Source: Aphelocoma coerulescens (taxonomy: Eukaryota > Chordata > Aves > Passeriformes > Corvidae). Taken from it: 64,000 bases of DNA. Location of the stretch: NCBI RefSeq assembly GCF_041296385.1, contig NC_091017.1, positions 10,968,001 to 11,032,000 of the forward strand. The letters run 5' to 3'. Below, piece by piece: positions 38,611 to 50,625 of this stretch. Each line of letters starts with the position of its first letter. Position 1 is the stretch's first letter. The position numbers and the translations under genes are program-made. Under the pieces are notes generated by a model. The model saw only the letters and a list, made by a program, of their open reading frames with translations, did no database searches and was not told where the DNA came from.

Positions 38611-39524
38611 TGTTGGGGTTTTAAGAGATCTAGTTTTTTTTTCTGTTAAAGGAATTTTCCCCCATTCTGTTACTAAGATACAAATTGCTGGGTGCTTAAG
38701 AGAAGACAAAAGACCTGGCTACTCTTTTGTTTCACCTGAGTGTGGGGTCAGTTCTCTCTCAGTGTTCGGAGAGAGAAGCTGCAGAGAAAGTAGCTGCTGG
38801 TTCTTTTTCTTCAGCCGTTTTTTCTTTCTGCTGGAAGCAACGCCAGGATCCCAAAGCTGTTTTCCCTGCCTTGCTGGAGGCTGGGCTGTGGCTGCCCTGC
38901 CCCGCTGCTGCTTCGAGCCTTCGCTACGCTGTAGCCATGCTTGCCCTGCCTGCCCGACCTCCAGGGGGTTCCCCATTTGGATATATCTCATCTGTCCTCT
39001 GGGATCTGTGCTCGTCCCTGCCGCTCCAGCCTGGTGCTCCAGCCTGCCATTCCAGCCTGCCTTTCCTGACAGTCCGGCCGGACACCGGGATCAGCTGCCC
39101 AGGGGTTTGTGAAGCCTTTGTTCCATCCCTCCCGGGATCCCAGGACACCAGTGCCGCCTGCTCCCCGAGCTCGCTCCGGAGCGCCCCCTGCAGCCGTGGG
39201 GGAACCATTGCACCTGCCCTGCTCACCGGGAGCCGCCAGCGCTCCTGCCGGCTGCAAGTGGAACTGCACCCAAGGGGAAAGGGCCTGACAGCCAAGAAGG
39301 CTGGGACTGGGTTGGTGTTTGCTGTTACTGCCATAGTTATTGTTGTTTTGTTTAACTGGTTATATATATAATAGTAAAGAACTGTTATTCCTATTTTCCC
39401 ACATCTTTGACTAAAAGCCCTTGATTTCAAAAGTATAATAACTCAGAGGGAAAGGGGTTACATCTGCCATTCCAAGGGAGGCTTCTGCCTTCCTTAGCAG
39501 ACACCTGTCTTTCAAACCAAGACA
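38611..39524 (-). mobile_element. Solo LTR, family C, copy 2 (minus orientation)
   Basis: A 914-bp element, sense on minus. Its sense start is TGTCTTGGTTTGAAAG and its sense end is AAACCCCAACA. The TSD ACCAT (plus strand) is perfect at 38606-38610 and 39525-39529. It is the same family as 37574-38122 but 365 bp longer, with a GC-rich middle (about 38860-39270) that is largely missing from the shorter copy. The three long overlapping frames here (38567-39112, 38727-39371 and 38924-39430) are by-products of this GC-rich block, not genes. Confidence 0.92.
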
Positions 39525-39529
39525 ACCAT

Positions 39530-41836
39530 GAAGGTCTAAGGACCCTGCTCAGACTGCCAGACACAGCATATCCCCAGTCAGACAGCCACCTTTCCCATCC
39601 ATGTTACTTTTTCCCCAAGTATCTTCATGTTGTCCCAGACATGAAGCTGGGTGGAGAGCTTCAAGCCAAAATCCTGTCCCACTCTACCCGCAATTCTAGA
39701 GCAGTGCTAGACCTGTCATTCTGTTTTTCATCTAATACTAGCATCTACTGCCTCACTCAAGCCCTGCAACTGCTTCAACTGAGATGCAGCACAAGGGAGA
39801 TCCAGCTTGCTGGTCCCCACATCTGCTACTCAGCCTTACAGAATGAGCTGGGGTATAGTATTCAAAGAAGCACAGATGTAAATACAAACCATCAGTATGG
39901 CAAAGAGTTTGGGAGTCAAAAATGCATACATCCTTTAGGTATGACAAAACCATCTTTTTAATGAAAGTTTTAAAGAAAACTCTGCCTGGATATGAGGTGA
40001 AGAACCCACAAAAAGCAACTTGCAAAGGAAAGCTTCTTCATGCGAGAGACAAGGCATATGTCACGTTGTCCCCATAGTCTTCTTTTCCTCCTGACCAGCT
40101 TCCCAGGCATACACCACAGGTCAAGAGCCTCAGACCAGAAAATCCCTTCTAGAACAAGCAAAACCCAAACTCCCAAAAAGCTGACATTTTGCAACCAAGG
40201 AGAGTGCAGAAGCAGAACATAGAGGGTCTGCGCAAAAAGATGGTTTTGGCTTCTACCCAAAAAGGTAGAAGTCCCAGTCATGTAATTGAAAAGCTAAAGC
40301 AGATATGGGCAACCTAATCATGCTGGTACTTTACAGAAATTTCACTTCTGGTCACGGGAGATTCAGGGAGCATGGGAACAGAGCACTCCCGTAGCAGAGG
40401 TCTGGTGCCTTTCCTGAAAGTCACACTGGCACATCATTAGACCACCAAATTGCTTCCATACAAAGGGACATCAAATCGCATAGCTATGCTGTAAGTAGGT
40501 TTGACACAAAATTATGCTCACTTCAAAAAGGAAAAAAAATTCAGACTATACTCCTGAAACTATGCCACGGAAAGGGACTACTTTTTATAGGCTTAGGATT
40601 TTCCACATCGAAGTAAGGCAGTTTTCAAAGATACTCAAATAAACAACCTAATGCTTTTTGATACACAGGGCAATAGGAAGATACAGCAGTGAATGAAATA
40701 GCAGCAGCATTCTGTCACCCTGAACCACCCAAGAGATGAGAACAAGGACTTCTGGTGCAAAATGTCAGTACATCAACCAGTTCAAAGGACACACATCCAG
40801 GAAATGCAAACCTAGAAGGGTGTGTTTTCTCATGTCCAGCACAAAAATCTATATACACTGATAAGCACGAAAGTAGATGAGAAAACATGATATTGGAGTA
40901 AGAAGTCTGATTGTCCCAGAGACTCTTCACTCTTCCCATGGCCTTCCAAGCTTCACTGAAACCTTACATTTTACTACAGCCCTGAGTGCTCGATGGTCTG
41001 GAAAATTGCACAGTAAATAAGATGGCTGCTGTTGTGTACTTGTACAGAAATACTTTCTGTGATGGCCACAGAAATTAATAAAGCTTTCATTTGCTGTAGT
41101 GTTTCTGTTTCCCTAAGGCTGCTTAGAATGTGTGGAAAGACCAGTCGTTGGTGAGATGTAAACTTGGCTAAACAAGTACTTACAGGCCCATTTGGAAAAG
41201 CTTTCGCGTAGCTGCATTTCCTTTGTTTAAGCTGAGGAAGACCTGCGAGCCCCAGATCTGCCAATACACCTCTATTAATATTTGGAGAATTAGCTTTTTT
41301 TATTAGCAAAAAAGTACAGACAGTCTGAAAGAGCTTCTGTAAGCTCAGAATAAAAACAGTAGTGAACATTTATTCATCTGAAAGTCTGTTTGCCTTGGAT
41401 AATTTTTCATTGATTTAACAGGGGCTCTTCCAGCTCTATCAGCTTGAAAAGCTTTTAACAAAGAAAGGTACTGCTCTGTCAGATGGGGTGGTTCCAAGGT
41501 TTCAAAGCAAGAAGCTCCCTTTAACTTTTGTGTGAAGCCAATAAATAAAAGGAATGATCAGGAGGGCAGAAGTCTATTCTTAGCAGTCTAGATCTGTATA
41601 ATCACACATCCCAAGGAAGTGCAGGCTCCTCTTCCTCACACACATGCAATGGCCAAACAACCACATGGAGAGAAGGACCCATGTATGTGGCAGGTCTGCC
41701 ACATACACACTGACTGAACTGTGTCCTGGTCTCCTAGGTAAGCAACACCACCCCAGACTACTGTAGGAAGAGAAGTGGCTTAGAAGATGGAAAATCATAC
41801 AGAATTATTAGTGCCTAATTTGGTGCCTCTTCATCG
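39530..41836. other. Unique sequence, no gene recognised
   Basis: Short frames only; the longest (40974-41369 minus, 131 codons) has no recognised domain. No repeat family was recognised. Confidence 0.5.
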
Positions 41837-42370
41837 TTGTCGGAGTTCTTACTAAAGAGAGATGGGACTATCGCAGTTATACATGATTTATTACTTAAAA
41901 TAACAAACAAGCATCAGTCCCAGAGGCATGAGATTTAATAACAAGTCACCATAACAAGAAATAGTCACAAGATCCGAGGTTACATCGTAATTTATAACTT
42001 TCTAATCCAATAGGCACTTAAAACGAAACTTTGTTTTGACTTTATAACCTATCATTTGTAATACGTTGTCACTGCAATTCAGCTGTGTCTTGACCAATAA
42101 CTTGTCGTGTCATGTACACACAGATACTTCTATTGTTACATTTAAATTCTTAACTTAAACTATAAAACCACATCTTTATACTTAAAACCCTTCACTATAA
42201 CACCCAGTGTGTATTTTTACTTATAAACTATAAAAACATAGGTTTGTAGTTCTCTTGCTTAAGGTCTATAAATCTCTGTCAATTATGCCAGACCTAATCT
42301 CTTCCAGGGTTGTAAATCAAATCCTCCCTTACTTGCAAAAGTTTCTACTCCTCTGTCTCCTACACAGAAT
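41837..42370 (-). mobile_element. LTR-like element, limits uncertain
   Basis: On the minus strand the stretch ends with a poly(A) signal (AATAAA in GTAATAAATCATG) followed by about 55 bases closing in AAGAACTCCGACA, which is how retroviral U5 regions end. Upstream (to about 42370) it is AT-rich with several TATAAA-like boxes. The 4-mer TCGT flanks a shorter TG...CA segment (41837-41989), so the element may be either about 150 bp or about 530 bp. No second copy in the window settles this. Confidence 0.42.
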
Positions 42371-45300
42371 TAGGTGGCATGCTGCTGGAACCTTACCCCC
42401 TTTTGCATTAGACCTAATAATTTTCTAAAGAGCTATACCAAAGCATTAATTTAATTTGTGCTATAAAGCATTCAAGAGGTCCTTTGGTTGATGGATTCAT
42501 AACTAAAACGCAAATTCCTCTGATGTAGCAGAAATCATAAATCAGTTGGTAAGAGAAAAGGTGGGGAAGATGGGTAAATGTGCTGCTGTCCTGAGCAGAT
42601 ATTTAGCAGATAGGAAATTTCAACCACAGAACAGCAGCCCTGACCACTCTCAGCTATCAACAGTCCTGCAGTGCCGTCTGGAGTCTTAAGGCTACTGTCT
42701 AAGGCAAACACAGGTGGTTATACTTTCCTCCGCTCCCTTTACAGCATCCATTACAGAAGTTATCCTCTTGCTTTTGCACCATGCATGTTCCTGCTGGCAG
42801 CTGCTGAGTTCCCTCAGATGGGTCAGTAATCCTCTGGGGGGGTAATGAGTCTCTGTACACTGTATAAGCAACTCTCAGTGTCCCAGTTGGATCCTCTGGG
42901 GTACAGGGCATATCTTAGATGTCCCATGCACCACACGCTGTAAAAGTAGCTTAGCACAGAGTTTAGTAACTAAGCTAAAACCACTTTCAGAGCTTAAGAG
43001 GCTACCTCTGCTTGTGATTTAATGCAGCTTAGTGTGTCCAATCACAAAACCTATGTCTCACAAAAGAGATCTTGTCATACTGAGCAAAAGATTATCCAGT
43101 GAGTGTCAATGGAAATAAACTGGCTGCTTGAAGAAAATCTCTTTAAACACTCTTCTCTATTACCCATTTCCAAAACTAATTGGAGTATACTGCATTACTC
43201 ATATGAAGGATGTCACTGATTAACATTTCCATGGAATCTTAACCTACTTTACCAAAAGTTTTAAGGCCAGAGTTCTGAAATATGACCACTAATATAAGTG
43301 CTGTCATTTCTGGGTAAAAAACCTGAGGGGTTTCAAAAAGAATTGCATTTAAGAGAGTGCAAAAATCTCTTGACTATGAGAATTGGCATTCAATGCCCGG
43401 CCCATTGAAGTCAATCAAAAACATTTTGTTCCTTCTAGTCGAGACAATTTCACATGCTCACCTTCTAACTTTGTCACAGGAAGAGCAACTGAAAGCAGAC
43501 TAAGCAGGCCAGATCTGGAGAAAAAAGATCTAATTGCAATTACTTGGTGCAGTTTGTTTCAATTTAATTAATAAAAAAGTCTAAGCAATCCTTTCAGAAT
43601 GTATTATGATCTCTTATATTTGCCTTCTTCACCAAGTGTTGGATAAGACATACAGGTATCTCTACTTTAATGATGTTTTATATAACCAAGTGTATCTTGT
43701 GCTATCTCTAAATTAAATTCAGACCGTGACTTCTCAGTGACTAGTACTGAAATGAAAAGAACATAAAAATGACTATCGAATCATAATACATACATAATAT
43801 TCCTTTGTCTTCACAGAGCAAGATAAAATGTACATTAGTAGTCATCAACTTCAGTTTCACTTGTATTCCCAGTTTTTTACTTAACATTACATCTCATAGT
43901 ACAGTCTTTTTATTGTCAGCTAGCCCTAATGTCTGTATTTCAGCATTTGGTTGTGGATCAGAAGCACACTTTCAGAACAAGTTTTCCAGTCATCTTCCCT
44001 TTCATCAAAGTTCAGATTCTGAAGATGAAGTGATAGTGTTTGTTTTTATTTTCTCCCTACTCTTTCACCTGTTTTTCCTTTGCCTCAGGGAATTCTCCCA
44101 GAACCATATTTTTTGCTGTTTGCATTGCAGCTGCTCAGTGGAGCCTCTTCACTTGGCATTTGGAGCCCTCATGCTCTGAACAGCCACTCATCACAGCTAT
44201 AATAATGCCTACTAAAACATCCTATGTGCCAAGGCTGCTCAAACACAGAATGTGGACTACCATTCTGTCCTCTTAAGCATATTATAGGGACACAGAGATC
44301 ATTTCCTAAAGTTACTTAAATTTAAAAGAAAAATTCTTCTTGAAGGGTTAGTTCTATCAAGCCACATAACCAGTGCATAACATTTATAGGTGCAGGTTTT
44401 AGTACATTTACAGTAATTTTATTCATCAAAGTTTCAAAAATATCTTACTTCTGCTTGCTTCTATTAGAATTAGGTACATTTAAAGTATCTCAGAATTTAC
44501 TGGAAAATTATAACAGTGGCTGGAGCCAGTGAAAGCTCCTCTGGACTCAGGCCCAGAGTGAAGCCAAAGCACAGGGGTTGAATTAAAACCTTTGGACAAG
44601 CTCAGATACATGAAGCCACACCAAAGTGAAATAGAAATGCAGATTTTTAACTTTTAGTAGAAATATATGCTAAGTGCCTTAAACATTAAAAAGCTCTAGC
44701 AGAGACCTTAAACACAGTTCTTGCTGCAGCAGCGTTACCTTTTCACAGAATTCTTTACTTTAGACAAAATATAGATAGAACTATACTGTTCACATTTTTT
44801 AGATAGAGTGTTCACATAAACAGTAAGAACTGATAGAAACTGTATATGCAAATTTGTATAATACCTATGTAACACTTGTGTAAGACTTACGACTGTTAGA
44901 ATTAGACTAGGTATTTTCATTTTTCATTTATACATATATATACACACATTTTTCACATGTATGCATGTTTAGAAACACACCTATGTTCAACCCCCATGGA
45001 AAGCATAAAGCAAAAGCTCAATATAACCTTAAAGGAAGGCTAGGCTTTGATAGGCCCTGTTGATATCTTGTCTATTTTAAACCTGTATCATAAACTAGGA
45101 GTGGAATATGTTTGTCACAGGATAAAACAAAAATATGTATTTTACCTTCAATTTTTCATAAAATTGTTTCTCTTATTGCTGTACACAATACATAACATTT
45201 ATTACAGCTTCAAGCAGAAGCACATGGGCATTTCTGGTCTCTGTGACTAAAAAGCACATGAGAAGAAAGTGTGATTAAATTATTAGCTGATACAGTTTAC

Positions 45301-46204
45301 CACTACATCCATCTTTTGTTTTGATAGAATGGGTCAAATGTTCATTTCAAACAGAAAGAAATCCTTTAAAAACAATCATTTTTATTAACTGATATGGAGG
45401 CTCAGCATACACATTTTCAGATCCCTTTGAAAGCTGTATTCTGCAATCAGAATAAATGATAGAATAGAATAGAATAGAATAGAATAGAATAGAATAGATC
45501 TGACCAAAAGCAATGACATTTATTGCTTATTGCTGGTAAATGTTTAAAATTGAAGAACAGAGCCAGACTATCTGGTTCAGCCCTAACATCCAATATTTTA
45601 AGTGATGCTGAAAACAGCCAAAAGCAAAGCAAAGCTTGTCACCCAGCAAATCCCTGACTCAGCAAAGCCACAACCCACACCCTTGGAGAAACCTTCCAGA
45701 AACTCTACCAGAAACTTGCTTCTTCACCATATTTTGGCAGACCTCATCCTCCATTTGACAGGCACAATTGCACCTCAACTCCAGGTTTATAATCACAAGC
45801 AGTCATAATCAAAATTTAGGACCTTGAAGTAAAGTTGATATGTAAATTTTCAAAATTTAGACGTTCATATGGTTGGGTGGTTCTCCATCTAACTGAGGAC
45901 TTGGGGGCAGAGCCTTGAGAGCATCAAGAGGTTTAAAGCACTTAACTGCCCCAGCAGCCTCACTCAAGAAAAATAACAACAGTTGTTTAAAAAAACAAAA
46001 CTAATACCTAGACCTTCTCCTCACTAGGAAAACAAAGTGCTCACAACTGGGTTAGCACTAGGTGATGATGAGTTGGTGATTAAGCAGACCAGATTAAACC
46101 TTCTGATTCTCAACACATGGTGGAAGAGGGCTAGCAGTCCTCTGAAACTGCAGACCTTTTACCTCCTGGTGCCAACTTCTCTGCATCTCCTTAACAATAA
46201 GGCC
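42371..46204. other. Unique sequence, no gene recognised
   Basis: No exon, RNA gene or LTR recognised. The frame at 43805-44179 (124 codons) is dominated by Phe, Ser, Leu and Cys, as expected of a T-rich stretch, and shows no domain. Confidence 0.5.
45461..45498. repeat. (AGAAT)n microsatellite
   Basis: Seven AGAAT units followed by AGA, preceded by AAATGAT. The unit resembles the terminal repeat of CR1 LINEs, so it may have been seeded by a CR1 tail, though no CR1 body was recognised beside it. Confidence 0.92.
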
Positions 46205-46306
46205 ATCCTTAAGAGAGGCTTTGACCACCCTGATCTACCTGGGACAACAGGTATGCTTTGAGCAAGAGGCTGGACAAGATAATTTCTAGAGATCTCTTCC
46301 AACCTC
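46205..46306 (+). repeat. CR1 LINE 3' fragment
   Basis: Sense CR1 tail blocks: CTTTGACCACCCTGATCTAC, TGAGCAAGAGGCTGGACAAG, ATAATTTCTAGAGATCTCTT and CCAACCTC. Plus orientation; the terminal ATTCTRTG repeats are missing. Confidence 0.8.
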
Positions 46307-49300
46307 TTCACCCTTCCCATTTTCACAGGCTTTTCTTAGACAGACTTTACAGAATAACAGTGTTTCAACAACAGCTATACTCTTACCTTTTCACTACAGG
46401 CATCTGTAAAACTAGAATTAAAAAAATACTTTTTGCAGTCTTTAGACAGAGATAATGGTGTAAGTCTCCAAACCAGCAAGCCTCAGGATTACATTTCAAA
46501 ATACACTATCACTTCAAGAAGAACTAGTTAGTGTACAAAGAGGAAGAGTAAGGGCAGAAAGCAATGCTCAAGCAATTAAAGCCATTGTTTGGAGTGGGAA
46601 GAAATGAATGCAGGTGAACATATCACTGAGGCAAGTCACAGATATTTCAAGAAGTGTGGCAAAAAGGTGCTGTGTTGATTTCTCAGCTATAACTAGTATC
46701 TCCGAAGTGTTTTGTGAGACTGAAAAGAGTGCTAGAACTCATTTTGCTCCAATAATACCATTGCAAACAAGTGTGGGGCCAAAGCTCAAATGACCACTTT
46801 TTCTAGAACAAACCTATTTTCTGTCTCTTTTTTTTTTTCTTGTTCTTTTTTTTGGGGGGGTGGAGGGGAGGGTTGGTCAGAAGACATAGCTTAACTCTTT
46901 ACAAACCACTCCATTCTACTGATCACAGCTTACATTTCATAAGATCAATTGAAAAAAAGTGAAAAAAAAAAAAGCCACCCTGCATGAACCTCCCAGTGAT
47001 TCTTAAAGCTCTCCTGCCATCTTCCTTTTGTCTGTTCCTTCAGAAAGGTTTCCACACTATCCACTTGGGTTTCATGAATTCTCTGATAATGAAACTGACA
47101 TATCCTGGGGAAGGGATCAGAGGTCTCCACCCAGAGTTGCCCCATATCATAGTGTAAAGCTCTCTCAGTTGCTCCCTTTGAATTATTTGTGATTCATAAA
47201 CCAAATCACAAATCCCCACTCCAGTCTCTTTTTTTTTTTTTTTTTTTTGGAGGATTAGACCTTTAATCTGACATCTTCACAGATCTGGTACATCTCTCTA
47301 TCCATCAAGTAAAGACAATATTATTCTGACGTAGGGCATTTATGTATAGGTTTAAACAGTTCAAGTTAAAGTCTGTCTTTCAGGGCCCCTGTGTTTCATT
47401 TATTTTTTATTCCAAGTAGGTGCAAACTAGCTGAAGGAAAAAATTCATGCAACACTAGTGAGGGAGAGCCTTGTGTTACATTTGGTAGAAAGAAAACATG
47501 ACCTAGCAATAAAAATATGACTGGAAACCCAGAGACTTAAATTATAAACTTCATTTCTTATCTGACCGGGCAAGTTGTGTTAAATCCTATGAGTTCCAAG
47601 TGAAAACATTTTCTCATTGCTCATCAGTGCTCACAGTCCTCCAAGATTCCCATAAAAGACATTGTGCAAGCTACAAAGGTCACCCAGTCGTATGTTTTTT
47701 TCTATTTTACTCTGCTGGCTTAACTTGTGATAAACACTCACTGATTCTCCTGTATGACATAACTGTGGGCATTATACCTCCTGCACTGCTGTGACATGTT
47801 AACAGTTCTCCACACTCAACCTGTCACCTTCAAATTGATGGTGAGTTTACTTTTCTGTTATATAACACACCAGGTATTTTCTGAGGCACACTCAGGATCA
47901 GTACTGCCTTTTTAAGCTTGCTTATTTCCTAAGTAGACTCAATGCATAAATCTTCTTGATTCTGCAGCAAATTGAATTCAGACACAATCAAAGTCATGCA
48001 AAGGCAAGAGGAAGAGTTACACACACAGCATGAGGCACCTAATGGCTGACAATAAAGTGCAGACAGTAGTGATGCTGAAATCCAGGCTATCAATAAGATT
48101 TTTCGAAAAAAAAGGCATGAAGAAGAAGCTGCTCAAAAAGATGATTTTTCCTATTTTAAAACATTTTTAGTGTAAACAAAAATTCCCAAAGGAAGTAGTC
48201 AGCAAATCCAGAAACAACACTTAGAAGATCCAAGTAACAGAACAACTGAAAAGTTTTAACAGGTTTCTAAGGTTGAATAATTTGCTCCTACCAGGAGGTT
48301 TCTCTGTGGAAGTCCGTCTTATATTTCAAATGCCAAAACACCAACAAAGCAATAATACTGTCTCTGAAATCAATCAAATGCAATTATTTTACTGCAGCTA
48401 TATTTTTACTGTAGTTTCTAAAGATTGCTATATTTTATTAGTGCTGCCACCAGTATAAACTTGTTTTATATCTCCATTTATCCCCAAAAAGAGACTTGGC
48501 AACTTTATTTTTTTGGTTTTCTGTTGTTATTTTGTGCTTTACACTTTTACTGTGTTACAACGTCAAAGCACTGGGCCCTGGAGGAAGCCATTTGGTTAAT
48601 CTACTTTAGCTTTCTGTATCACAGAAGATATGTCACTGAAATCTTGCTAATCTCAGCTAAACTTTTCAAGTTACTTGAATTTTAGTTTTACATAAAGGAG
48701 TAGGAGGAGAAGAGTACTTTGCTGCAAGAAGCAGCTGGAAAACAATCTCTTAGCAAGGTACTGCTACAGTTCTTAAAAAAACAGACCTGAGGTCCAACAC
48801 ATCTGATGTGTGAGAAGCTCCCATACAGGGTAAAGATCATGCTGAAAGAATGAATAATCCAATTATAAGAATTAAATATTTCTTTATCAGGTTAGGTTTT
48901 CTACCATTCCCATTACTTCTCCTCTGTAAGAAGGTAATGTTTTTAAGAAGTTTGTGGATTGTAAGAGAATCGTTAGTTTTCTTCCATGTAATCCAGTGTC
49001 ACCTCTTGGGACACTAGGTGAATATCTGGTTTCTTTTCACGTTTAATGGTAGGGAACACCTATTTCTTAACCTCAGGAGTCTTCATCTGCCATTTCATGA
49101 ATGACAGATAAACAAGAAAGGAAGGAAGGTAATATTTCTGGAAAGTTTGAAGTTATTTTTTGGCAGTCTTGTGAAAATTGGCAGGAATGCCTCCACCAGC
49201 TTTACAGAAGTAACAAGCTAAGCAACAAGCTAAGCAAAAAAGATCTCCATTCCCAGTAACCCATGTTCTTTTAATTTCTCTAGCTGGTGAAGAAAACCTG

Positions 49301-49315
49301 AGTTGCTGGTGAGAG
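46307..49315. other. Unique sequence, no gene recognised
   Basis: AT-rich sequence with a T-rich then G-rich stretch at 46829-46875 and a 20-T run at 47229-47248. Frames are 86 codons or fewer without a recognisable domain. Confidence 0.5.
47229..47248. repeat. T homopolymer (20 nt)
   Basis: Twenty consecutive T between CCAGTCTC and GGAGGATTAG. No retrocopy body was recognised on either side. Confidence 0.9.
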
Positions 49316-49745
49316 CTCTGGTGAAGGGTCTGGAGCACAAGTCTGACAAGAAGCAGCTGAGAAAACTGAGGTTGTTTATTCTGGAAAAAGGAAACTAATG
49401 GGGGACTTAATGGCTCTCTACAACTACTAAAAGGAGATTGTGGCCAGTGGGGGTCAGTCTCTTCTGCCAGATAACAAGCAATAGGGCAAAAGGAAATGGC
49501 CACAAGTTGTGCCAGGGAAGGTTTAGATTGGCTGTTAGGGAAAATTTCTTTACCAAAAGGTGTTCAAGCATTGGAACAGGCTGCTCAGTGAAGTGGTGGA
49601 ATCACACCATCCCCACAAGTGTTCAAAAAATGTGTAGATGTGGCACTTAGGGACATGGCTTGGAGGTGGGCCTTGCAGTGCTGGGTTAATGGTTGCACTC
49701 AATGTATCTTAGAGGTCTCTTCCAACCTAAATGATTCTCTGACTC
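49316..49745 (+). repeat. CR1 LINE 3' region, copy 1 of a head-to-tail pair
   Basis: The sense strand carries the CR1 3' region: GGGTCTGGAGCACAAGTCTG, the 'gaaaactgaggttgtttattctgga' block, AAATTTCTTTACCAAAAGG, GGAACAGGCTGCTCAGTGAA and finally GAGGTCTCTTCCAACCTAAA with ATGATTCTCTGAC. The 5' side is truncated. It stops about 20 bases before the second CR1 copy. Confidence 0.92.
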
Positions 49746-49765
49746 TACTTAGCTATAAATCAACA

Positions 49766-50625
49766 ATATTTAATATCTTCATTAATGACATAGACAAAGG
49801 GATCAAATGCACCCTCAGCACATTTCCAGATGACACCGAACTGAGTGGTGCTGTTGACACACGTGAAGGACAGAATGTCATTCACAGGGATTTAAACAAG
49901 CTCCAGGAAATGGGCCCATGGGAATCTCATGAGGTTTAACAAGACCAAGTGCAAGATGCTGCACCTGGGTGATAGCAACCCCTGATGTCCATCCAGGCTG
50001 GGGGATGAACAGACAGAGAGCAACCCTGCCCAGAAGGACTTGGGGGTGCTGGTGGAGGAGAGGCTGGACAAGTCCTGGCCATGTGCACTTGCAGCCCAGA
50101 AAGACACACATGTCCTGAGCTGCATCCAGTGCACCATGGGCAGTAAGGGAGGGAATTCTGCCCCTCTGCTCTGCTCTGCTGAGACCCCACCTGCAGAGCT
50201 GCATCCAGCTCTGGGGTCCCAGCACAGGAAGGACATGGACCTGTTGGAGTGACTCCAGAGGAGGCCACCAAGTTAATTAGAGGGATGGAGCACCTCTCCT
50301 GTGAGGAAAGGCTGAAAGAACTGGGTTTGTTCAGCCTGGAAAAGACAAGACTTTAGGGTGACCTGATTGCAGCCTTCAGGTACGTGGAGAGAGCCTACTA
50401 TTTACAATAGCATGTAGTGACAGGACAAAGTGAATAGGCTACAAACTGAAAGAGAATAGGTTTAGATTAGATAGTAGATTTTTAATTAGATAAAGTTCTT
50501 TGCTCTGAGGGAGGTGAGGGACTGGCACAGGTTGCCCAGAGAAGCTGAAGATGCTCCATTCCTGGAAGTGTTCAAGGCCAGGTTAGATGGAGCTCTGAGT
50601 AAGCTGGTCTAGTGAAAGGTGTCCT
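49766..50625 (+). pseudogene. CR1 LINE 3' part with decayed reverse-transcriptase ORF2
   Basis: From 49766 the plus strand resembles the C-terminal part of CR1 ORF2, the endonuclease/reverse transcriptase that copies CR1 RNA at the target site. A recognisable RT stretch (IFINDIDKGIKCTLS and then FPDDTEL) is readable to about 49939, where a stop ends the frame. The RT catalytic box normally reads F-A-D-D; here Ala is Pro. Beyond that, the frame is disrupted through the block ending near 50250, and the 3' untranslated region continues to about 50625 (GGTTGCCCAGAGAAGC, GTTCAAGGCCAGGTTAGATG). The copy is 5' truncated and dead. Short opposing minus frames at 49878-50271 are shadows. Confidence 0.9.

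Noticed and set aside
38567..39430. Frames of 181, 214 and 168 codons
   Set aside because: Three overlapping frames in different phases and strands over the GC-rich middle of a solo LTR; none has a domain.
37569..39529. A DNA transposon with long inverted terminal repeats
   Set aside because: The outer ends are inverted repeats, but each half has its own complete ends and its own perfect 5-bp TSD (GAAAT and ACCAT), which shows two separate LTR insertions.
40974..41369. 131-codon minus frame
   Set aside because: No domain, no signal of coding bias, no splice context that stands out, and no repeat match; compatible with chance.
43805..44179. 124-codon frame with hydrophobic stretches
   Set aside because: The Phe/Leu/Ser/Cys-rich composition follows from T-rich DNA. 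The apparent membrane segments are not evidence of a gene.
45461..45498. CRISPR-like or satellite array
   Set aside because: It is a simple pentanucleotide (AGAAT) microsatellite without spacers; the host is a vertebrate.
49619..50271. Several overlapping frames of 70-115 codons
   Set aside because: They fall in CR1 sequence; the plus frame is decayed CR1 reverse transcriptase and the minus frames are its shadows.
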